Positions 57,743-64,000 of a DNA stretch of 64,000 nucleotides are shown one piece after another (the stretch's first letter is position 1; every line of letters starts with the position of its first letter). A program made the translations under genes and the position numbers. The stretch comes from CAWAND01 sp963797485. Lineage in GTDB: Bacteria > Chloroflexota > Anaerolineae > Anaerolineales > E44-bin32. The notes beneath the pieces were generated by a model. That model saw only the letters and a program-made list of their open reading frames with translations. It was not told where the DNA came from and did not search any database. Where the stretch lies: contig CAWCPF010000003.1 of the NCBI GenBank assembly GCA_963797485.1, positions 186,001 to 250,000 of the forward strand, given 5' to 3'.

Positions 57743-58227
57743 ACGAGACGGCCGTGATCGTGGTCGTGGCCGGGGTCATGCTGGTCGGCCTGATCGGCAC
57801 CCTGGTCCCAGTGATGCCGGACCTGAGCCTGATCTGGCTGGGCGGGCTGGCGTACGGCCTGCTGGCGGGTTGGGGGGACGTCGGCGGCTGGGTGTTGGCC
57901 GGCATCACGGTGCTGGGTCTCATCGGCGCGCTGGCGGAGATCTTGACCAGCAGCATGGGGGCGCGGGTTGGGGGCGCGTCGCTGTGGGGGATTTTGGGTG
58001 GCCTGGCGCTCGGCCTGGTGGGCCTGATTCTCTTTCCACCCTTCGGAGCCGTGATCGGCCTGCTGGCAGGGACCTTCCTGGTGGAGGCCTGGCGCCTCCG
58101 CGATCTGGGCAAGGCCGCCCGCGGGACCTTGGGGATGGGTGTGGGTTACGGCCTGTCGTTTGTCGTCAAGCTGGGCATGGGGCTGGGGATGATCGGCTTG
58201 TGGGTGTTCTGGGTCGTCAGGGGCTGA
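57739..58227 (+). CDS. DUF456 family membrane protein
   Basis: The 162-residue hydrophobic protein has five or six helices with glycine-rich packing (GLIGTLVPVMPDLSLIWLGG at the N-terminus; SSMGARVGGASLWGILGGLA; FPPFGAVIGLLAGTFLVE). This pattern matches DUF456, whose function is unknown. It starts at TTG 57739, overlapping the serS stop, and ends overlapping the convergent HEAT gene by 11 bases. Confidence 0.88.
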   Translation: MNETAVIVVVAGVMLVGLIGTLVPVMPDLSLIWLGGLAYGLLAGWGDVGGWVLAGITVLGLIGALAEILTSSMGARVGGASLWGILGGLALGLVGLILFPPFGAVIGLLAGTFLVEAWRLRDLGKAARGTLGMGVGYGLSFVVKLGMGLGMIGLWVFWVVRG

Positions 58228-58795
58228 AAAACACCATCCCGATCCCCAGGCGATCGAGACCCTCCTCGGCCCAATGGGTCACCAGGCTCGAGCTGTCGTC
58301 GATGCACTTGAACAAGGGGGCGATGGCGTCTGGATGGCGCGTCTCCGCCAGAGCTCGAACCGCCTCGATCCGTACGGCCGGGTCAGAATCCTGAGACGCT
58401 TCGGCGAGATAGGGGATCGCCGGCGCGCCGAGCACCGCCAGCGCGTCGCCGGCCAGACGGGCCGTGAGCCGGTCGGGTGAGCGCAACGTCCGCGCCAAAG
58501 CCGGCATGGCTTCGCTAGAGGGGTTGTGCTTGAGGCTGAGCGCGGCGCACTGCTGCACCGCGCCGTCCAAGTCCCGCAGGGACATCATCAGCGCCCGCTG
58601 AGCAGTTGGGTTGCCTTTGAAAGCCGACAGCGCGTAGGTCGCCCACCAGCGCCGATCGGCGATTGGGGATTGCAGGAGCCGGATCAAAGCCTCCACGGCC
58701 GGCTGGCCGTGGACCGAGAGCGCCGGAATGGCCGCCTGTGCCCGGGCCTCATCCTCGGATGACAGATCTTCGAGGAGTTGGTCAACATCCGCCAT
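58217..58795 (-). CDS. HEAT-repeat protein
   Basis: The 192-residue all-helical protein is built of four to five HEAT-like repeats of about 30 residues with the pattern DPAVRIEAVRALAETRHPDA and similar (HGQPAVEALIRLLQSPIADR; DGAVQQCAALSLKHNPSSEA). It would be a protein-binding scaffold. It lies 11 bases downstream of the Trm112-like gene on the same strand. No enzyme motif. Confidence 0.85.
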   Translation of the reverse strand: MADVDQLLEDLSSEDEARAQAAIPALSVHGQPAVEALIRLLQSPIADRRWWATYALSAFKGNPTAQRALMMSLRDLDGAVQQCAALSLKHNPSSEAMPALARTLRSPDRLTARLAGDALAVLGAPAIPYLAEASQDSDPAVRIEAVRALAETRHPDAIAPLFKCIDDSSSLVTHWAEEGLDRLGIGMVFFSP

Positions 58796-58806
58796 GAGGG
58801 TTCGGC

Positions 58807-59031
58807 TCAGCTTGCAGGGGGCGGGACGGGGAGGTCGTCCTCAGATACCTTGATCCACTTGTCCCCTTCGTCGATCAGCATGACGGGGATATCGTCCCGG
58901 ATCGGGTACTTGCGGCCGCAGTCCGGTTCCTGGCACACTAACCACAAATCCTTGACCAGCTTGAGCAGGCCTTCTTTCTCCTGGACGCAGTGGGGGCAAC
59001 GCAGGATTTCCAGCAGGTCGTCGCTGATCAT
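58807..59031 (-). CDS. Trm112/UPF0434-like small zinc protein
   Basis: The 74-residue protein begins MISDDLLEILRCPHCVQ, has a second Cys pair in LVCQEPDCGRKYPIRDDIPVML, and matches the Trm112p-like family, usually a zinc-ribbon partner that activates methyltransferases or a small orphan protein. Four cysteines are present. ATG 59031 is preceded by GAGGAGG, with an extended -10 GGTAAAAT further upstream (near 59054). Confidence 0.9.
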   Translation of the reverse strand: MISDDLLEILRCPHCVQEKEGLLKLVKDLWLVCQEPDCGRKYPIRDDIPVMLIDEGDKWIKVSEDDLPVPPPAS

Positions 59032-59111
59032 GCCGTCCTCCTCGATCGGGCCGATTTTACCATGCGGGTCCTAACCGCTCACGCTGCGGCAGGTCCGGGT
59101 CGGGCCGGGGG

Positions 59112-60959
59112 TCAATCGTCGGTCTTGGCGTCGTCCGGCAAGTGGGTGCCTGGACCGTATTCGTAGACAGCCTGCCAGGGTAGGTAGTGGGTCTTGATGA
59201 CGTCCTTGTCGATCACCTGGCCGTCGCGGGTGACGGTGCGGTAGACGGTGACATCCATGCCGTCCGCCTGATAGTCAACCTGTTCGATCTTGCCCTTGGG
59301 AAGATCCGGGTTCTTCTTGTACACGGAATCCGGCGCCTTGACCACATTCTGCGGGCCGGTCGATGACCAATCCACGCTTCGGCCATCTTTGGTGGAGTAG
59401 AACTTCCAGACCAGTTGATTACCATACATGTACGTTTCCATCAGCAGCCAGTAAGGCGTGTCATTGGTGAACTTGAAGTCCACCAGGGGCACAAACACGG
59501 TCGCGTCGAGGCCCGGCCCGGGCGAGTTCGGTCCCTGCTCGTAGTACAGCACCCGGTAGGCATGCGGGTTGCGCTCCACGATGGGATAGCCGCCGAAGAA
59601 GGCCGCCCGAAACAGGGTCGTGCTGACCTGGCACACCCCGCCGCCCACACCTTTGATGGTCTGTTTGCCGTAGATGATCAGAGCCTCGGCGTAACCTTTG
59701 TCCAGGCTGATGTCGCCCAGCACGTCGGCCATGGACAGTGTGGCTCCCGGCGGGATGAGCAGCCCGTGAAAGGCCGATGAGGCCGTCTTGATGTTTTGAA
59801 TCCGTTCAGGGCTGGAGCCGTTGAAATACGTGGCCACCGTGATCACGTTCTCGGTTATGCCGAGCTGCTCACCGGTGGCATCGTCAGTCACCGACGGATT
59901 GGTCGTCTGGAAAGCCATGGCAACCGAGTGCCTCCCGGCGGCCAGGCTCTGCTGAAGCGCCTCGAGCGTGCCGGGCAGATCGAGCGAGCGTCCAATGACG
60001 GCCGGTTGAATCAAATCAAGCTGGCGGGTGTCATCGTTGAACACGAAGCGGGCGTTTTGGGGAGTGCGCTCAAGACCGGGGGCGATGGGTTCCAGGATAT
60101 CGGTCAGTTGCTGCTGGTCAAGATTGACCACGAAGTGGCTCGATCCACCCTCCTGGCTCGCGTCGAAGCGCAACAATCCAGCCAGTTGCTTGGGCGTGAG
60201 CTGCCATGGGCCGGCGCCGTCGGCCGTCAAGGTCAGCGGCGCGCTCAGGATGCTGCGGGCGGTAGAGGCGGCGAACTCGGAGTCCAGCACATACGGATAA
60301 GACTCGTGGACGACCAGGGTGATCTGCGCGTCGTGGAGCTGTGAGACGGGCGGGTTGAGCAGCCGGAGGCTGGCGGGTAAATCGACCTGCAGGCCAATCT
60401 GACCGGATTGGCTGAGCACATCGGTGCCGTCCACCTGGAGGCTGGCTTCGCGAGCCGGCCGATCGATTTGAGCTGCCACACGTTCGAGGTAAGCCCGGGC
60501 CTGGCGCTCGTCGAAGACGACTACCGGGGCAAGTTGGTGGCCGCTGAACCAGGCTTCGAACTGCCCGGACAGCCGCTCGGGCAGGCTCCCCTGACGACCC
60601 CAGGCGATGGCGCGGCCGGCCATGGAAGGAACGTCAATCACCACGCCCAATTCTTGCGGGCGGGCCATCCACACCCGGCCCTGCGCCGAAAAGACGATCG
60701 TGCCGGTCTGCGGATAGGCATACTGGTCGCCCAGCGCGGCTTCGATTTGTGCGGTGTTCATGCCTGTGAGATCGATCCCGGCGGCCTGGACGCCCGGCAG
60801 AGCGCGGTTGATGTAGACCAGGCGCAGGCCGATGACGAAGACCAGCATCCCGATGACCAAGGCCGCCAGGGCCGCGGCCGCCGCCATCAACAGGCGCTCG
60901 AGCCACAGCTCCGGATCGAACTTGCGCTTTAGCGTTACCCCGTGCCAATCCATACGCAT
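59112..60959 (-). CDS. VanW-family envelope protein
   Basis: The 615-residue protein is anchored by one N-terminal helix (residues 24-50). It has repeated PG-binding-4-like (YkuD-associated) modules (about 55-350), then the VanW domain with SSAFHGLLIPPGATLSM and GVGGGVCQVSTTLFRAAFFGGYP near residue 438, and a C-terminal G5-like segment (VYRTVTRDGQVIDKDVIKTH). The family is associated with cell-wall and vancomycin-resistance clusters, but the molecular function is unknown and no other van gene is present. An extended -10 (TGCTATAAT, 60993-60985 on the minus strand) lies upstream. ATG 60959 is used; ATG 60953 is an alternative. Confidence 0.92.
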   Translation of the reverse strand: MRMDWHGVTLKRKFDPELWLERLLMAAAAALAALVIGMLVFVIGLRLVYINRALPGVQAAGIDLTGMNTAQIEAALGDQYAYPQTGTIVFSAQGRVWMARPQELGVVIDVPSMAGRAIAWGRQGSLPERLSGQFEAWFSGHQLAPVVVFDERQARAYLERVAAQIDRPAREASLQVDGTDVLSQSGQIGLQVDLPASLRLLNPPVSQLHDAQITLVVHESYPYVLDSEFAASTARSILSAPLTLTADGAGPWQLTPKQLAGLLRFDASQEGGSSHFVVNLDQQQLTDILEPIAPGLERTPQNARFVFNDDTRQLDLIQPAVIGRSLDLPGTLEALQQSLAAGRHSVAMAFQTTNPSVTDDATGEQLGITENVITVATYFNGSSPERIQNIKTASSAFHGLLIPPGATLSMADVLGDISLDKGYAEALIIYGKQTIKGVGGGVCQVSTTLFRAAFFGGYPIVERNPHAYRVLYYEQGPNSPGPGLDATVFVPLVDFKFTNDTPYWLLMETYMYGNQLVWKFYSTKDGRSVDWSSTGPQNVVKAPDSVYKKNPDLPKGKIEQVDYQADGMDVTVYRTVTRDGQVIDKDVIKTHYLPWQAVYEYGPGTHLPDDAKTDD

Positions 60960-61098
60960 GAGTTTTCAACCACCCCAGGCGGGGATTATAGCAAACCCGT
61001 GACGACGGCTGCGTCGGAATGGTTCCCAGCGCGCAGGCTCGCGGCTCGGTCCATCAACCGGCGGCCCGGCCCGTTAGGCTCGCGTCAAGCCCCGATGA

Positions 61099-62018
61099 CT
61101 AAGGCTGCAAGTAAACCTCGACGCTGGAAAGATGCACGATGTAGGCACCGGTCGGGTCGCGTTCGGTGAGCATGATCCGAGCATACTGCGAGATGGGGGT
61201 GGTGTAGCCGAGCGTGAGCGTGAAGATGCCAAGCTGACCGCTGGCCGGCAAATCGAACCTGGCCTGGGAAGTGGCCAGGACCTCGCCCTGCGTGTCTACC
61301 AGGTCAACACTGATCGGGACGTCGGCGTCTACCCAGCCCGCAGCCCGGACCTGCAGCGAGCCACCCGTCACCGTCAGGCCGTCGCGGGGTGACAGGATAG
61401 CCAACTTTTCCGGAGTCTGAAGCTGCGGGTGAACCAGCGGCTGGCCAACCGAAAGCAGGACCAGATTCTCGGTTGCGATGTGGGCGACGCGGTTGAAACG
61501 CCGGTCGAATGAGGCAATTTCCAGCCGACCGGCCTCAGCCACCCCTTGAATCTGGAACGAGAGTTGAGAGACAAACCGGCCGGCATTGCCGGGGTAGGCG
61601 AACAGAATGGTGGTGTGATCCGCCAGCATGCGGCCGTCTTCCCCATACAGGCGCAAGCGGATGCGCTCGTTGAAGCTCGGCCCGCCGCGGCCGGAGATAC
61701 GGAACGGGCTGGTCATTTGAGAACCGGGGCCCGGGGAGACGAGCGTGAGCGTTTCGGGCGGAAGGTTGACGGGAGGCGTGCGCTGGGTGGCCGTAGGAGG
61801 CAGGTCGGGCGGTTCGAGGACGATCGGGCGGGTGGCCTCGGTCAGGGGGCCGGGTGTCGATGATCCGGCGGCAGGCCCGGTCGAACTCGGCCAGGCCGGC
61901 CGTCGGATTGACCGATGTGGTCGCCTGCGGCGAGACTGAGGCGGAATCCCGGGATTGGCCCGCAGCTGGTGAGGGCGATGAGCAGCAGGGCAGTTCCTGC
62001 CCGGAGGCGCCCGATCAT
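61099..62018 (-). CDS. Lipoprotein with Gmad2-type domain, N-terminal frame disrupted
   Basis: From ATG 62018 the frame begins MIGRLRAGTALLLIALTSCG, a lipoprotein signal with lipobox LTSC. The frame then changes in a low-complexity P/S/T linker (between about 61880 and 61945), either by two extra bases or one missing base. From about 61815 to the stop at 61099 it reads PIVLEPPDLPPTATQRTPPV, TLVSPGPGSQMTSPFRISGR and a C-terminal Gmad2-like domain (LAILSPRDGLTVTGGSLQV, LSSVEVYLQP). Thus it resembles the lipoprotein at 4577. The ORF beginning at 61716 alone would lack a signal. Start lies one base after the stop of the gene upstream. Confidence 0.7.
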
Positions 62019-62019
62019 G

Positions 62020-62385
62020 TCAGCCGCCGGTGGCAGCTGCGCGCAGAAAGACGCCGGCCAGGAAGATGCACAAGAAGCCGTACGTCAGCGCGGTCCGGCG
62101 GTCGTCGTGGCCATGGCTCAATCGGAAGTAGGCGGGCAGGGTGAGGACACCGACCGAGGCGTAGATCCAATGAATCCATTCGGCAGGCAGCGACCCGGTC
62201 AGCCACAGCCACAACCCGAGAACGACCTCGACAAGAATCAGGGCTTCGGCTGCGACCAGGGCACCCCAGTAGCTGCCGCTCATCCCACGGCGAAGGAAAT
62301 ACAGGACGATCCCCCAGCCGCCAAGAATCAGGGCGAAGAGGAAGACGCTTACGGCCACGCGTTGATGAACGAAGGCCAAGGTCAT
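62020..62385 (-). CDS. Small four-helix membrane protein, hypothetical
   Basis: The 121-residue protein has four predicted helices (FVHQRVAVSVFLFALILGG; WGALVAAEALILVEVVLGLW; WIYASVGVLTLPAYF; TYGFLCIFLAGVFLR). A conserved-looking HxxxHGHDDRR loop follows the third helix. It is followed by the Gmad2-type lipoprotein gene after one base, so the two are coupled. I do not recognise a family. Confidence 0.7.
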   Translation of the reverse strand: MTLAFVHQRVAVSVFLFALILGGWGIVLYFLRRGMSGSYWGALVAAEALILVEVVLGLWLWLTGSLPAEWIHWIYASVGVLTLPAYFRLSHGHDDRRTALTYGFLCIFLAGVFLRAAATGG

Positions 62386-62432
62386 GACGCCAGCTCGTGA
62401 TCAGGGCGCCGCTGGATCGGGGTCACGTTGAT

Positions 62433-63939
62433 TCAGGCCAGGCCGTACAAACGGCCAAACTTGGCCTGCAGATAGCGTAGATAGGGCTCGGCGGTGAGAT
62501 CCTGCCCCGTCACGCTTCTCAACAGATCCACGGATCCGAACTTGGCCCCGTGCCGATGGATATGCTGGCGCAGCCAGCTCAGCAGCGGCTCAAACTCACC
62601 CCGGCCGATTTGGTCGTCCAGGTCCGGCATTTCGGAAGCAATCTTCTCCCAAATCTGGCACGCAATCAGGTTGCCCAGGGCGTAGGTGGGGAAGTAGCCG
62701 ATGTATCCGCTCGACCAATGGATGTCCTGCAGCACGCCGAGGCGATCGTCCGGGGGCCGTATGCCCAGATAGGCCTCGTAAGCGTCGTTCCAGGCAAGGG
62801 GGAGATCGTCGATGGCCAGATCACCGGAGAGCAAGGCACGCTCGAGCTCGAAACGGACCATGATGTGCAGGTTATAGGTGGCCTCGTCGGCCTCGACCCG
62901 AATCAGGGAGGGCTGGACCTTGTTGATGGCGCGGTAGAAAGCGTCGGCCTCCTCATCCTGCAAGCTGCCGGGGAACGTCTGCCGCAGATCAGGGTAGAAC
63001 CGGGTCCAAAAGGGCCGGCTCCGGCCCACCAGGTTTTCCCACAGGCGGGATTGGGACTCGTGCATGCCAAGCGAGGCGCCGTCAGCCAGCGGTGTGCGGG
63101 CCAGGCTGGCTGGAAAGCCCTGTTCGTACATGCCATGCCCGGCTTCGTGCAGGGTGGCGAAGAGGCCGGGCGGCAGAAAATCCTCCTGGAAGCGAGTGGT
63201 GATGCGCACGTCTCCCGAGCCGAAGGAGGTCGTGAAAGGATGGCTCGAACTCATCCTGCCGCCCGCGCTCGAAATCGTATCCAAAGGCGCGGATCACCTT
63301 CTCGCCAAAGGCCCTTTGGCCCTCGACCGGGAAGTGACGGTGCATGACCGAATCGTCGATGATGGGCTGTTGGGCGATGGCCTTGACCAGGGCGGTTTGG
63401 GACGTTCGCAGCTCGGAGAAGACGGCCGCCACCTGCGAGGATTTCATGCCGCGCTCGTAGTCATCCAGCTGCGGGTCGTAGATGTGTTCGTAGGGTTCGA
63501 AAAAGCCGGCGTATTCGCGCCGGAGCTCAATCACCCGGGCGAGATCGGGTTTGAAAGCCGCGAAATCCGAGGCCTGCTTGGCGCCCATCCAGGCTTGCTG
63601 AGCCAGGGTGGTGACGCGCGCGAGTTCGGCCACGAAATCCGCCGGGATGCGCGACTGCTTCTCCAGATCGTAGCCGACGCGCCACACCAGGCGGGCGCTG
63701 TCCGAGTCGGGGTCCATGTCGGCGGCGGCCGAGCGGGCGGCCTCCAACGCGTCGGCCAGCTCCGGGCTCGTGTTTTTCTCGTGGGCCAGGCGCCTCAACG
63801 TGGCCACCTGGCTCGATCGCGCTTCAGCCCCGCCGCTTGGCATGTACGTCTGCTGGTCCCACTCCAGCAGCGCCGCCGCCTGGGAGAGGTCCACCACCTC
63901 GCCAATCAGGTCCTTGAGGGTGTCGATGGAATCAGGCAT
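62433..63939 (-). CDS. Carboxypeptidase Taq (M32), one frameshift
   Basis: Metallocarboxypeptidase of family M32, about 501 residues when rejoined. The first frame (from ATG 63939, GGAGG upstream) has SIDTLKDLIGEVVDLSQAA and LLEWDQQTYMPSGGAEARS, and runs to YDFERGRQDE. At about 63247 an extra T must be skipped to continue SSHPFTTSFGSGDVRITTRF, a family hallmark. The second part holds the zinc site TLHEAGHGMYEQ (HExxH) and the third ligand region GMHESQSRLWEN, then IHWSSGYIGYFPTYALGN. All active-site residues are present. Confidence 0.92.
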
Positions 63940-63959
63940 GAAAGGGCCTCCGGGTGGAT

Positions 63960-64000
63960 TCAGGCGACGCGCCAGCGCAGCGATTTGGCCTGCAGGGCGG
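63960..64000 (-). CDS. 3' end of a gene cut by the window edge
   Basis: On the minus strand the last bases of the window read ALQAKSLRWRVA then TGA (63962-63960), 21 bases before the carboxypeptidase start. It looks like the C-terminus of a gene upstream in the same operon, but too little is visible to name it. Confidence 0.35.
   Translation of the reverse strand, partial: ALQAKSLRWRVA

Overview
The window is GC-rich bacterial chromosome, most likely from an uncultured or draft-quality member of the Chloroflexota (Anaerolineae-like). This is inferred from several traits. There are many lipoproteins with LxxC lipoboxes followed by P/T/A-rich linkers, and Gmad2-type Ig-like lipoproteins. A T-box leader precedes serS. 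TTG and GTG starts are frequent, some promoters look leaderless, and nothing suggests an outer membrane. No tRNA, rRNA, IS element, prophage or CRISPR array was seen.

Layout. Positions 1-8,800 hold small envelope proteins and enzymes: Yip1-like membrane protein, toastrack-like lipoprotein, AAC(3)-like acetyltransferase, methyltransferase, RHH/LuxR-type regulator facing a Gmad2 lipoprotein plus membrane protein, PQQ-type sugar dehydrogenase, and a bisphosphate nucleotidase. Positions 8,800-16,800 are a complete phosphate regulon: PhoB- and PhoR-like two-component system, two matching Pho-box arrays around a possible small RNA, pstS-pstC-pstA-pstB, a metallophosphatase and phoU. Positions 16,900-29,200 carry a Ca2+-type P-ATPase, an MFS exporter operon, a free-standing structured RNA, a nuclease-fold/hpt operon, a DUF1684 gene, dnaK, a BON protein and ilvE. 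Positions 29,200-41,200 carry a PH-like membrane protein, a DUF92 gene, glgC, a five-gene peptide ABC importer followed by an Xaa-Pro peptidase, and a glycosyltransferase. Positions 41,200-51,500 carry a methyltransferase, a DinB-like protein, sbcD-sbcC with a 47-bp tandem repeat between them, a 1,057-residue sensor kinase, an SDR epimerase and a thiolase. Positions 51,500-64,000 carry a UbiA prenyltransferase, an aquaporin fragment, an ACR3 arsenite exporter with an in-frame TAG, an intact aquaporin, a channel-like protein, T-box-serS-DUF456, a HEAT protein, a Trm112-like protein, a VanW protein, a second Gmad2-type lipoprotein and an M32 carboxypeptidase.

How it works together. The Pho block senses phosphate limitation and drives high-affinity uptake. 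The peptide importer plus peptidase points to scavenging of peptides. glgC indicates glycogen storage, and the thiolase/SDR pair points to acyl-CoA metabolism. Regulation visible in the DNA includes the two Pho-box arrays, five or six TGTGA-N6-TCACA palindromes of CRP/FNR type, a promoter carrying an SOS-box-like palindrome in its spacer, a serine T-box, and a possible leader peptide ahead of ilvE.

Quality caveat. About ten clearly recognisable genes are split by single-base shifts, nearly all +1 and several in short homopolymers. Each gene can be rejoined into a full family member. These look more like consensus errors than genuine decay, so split genes are listed as one locus with the shift position given.
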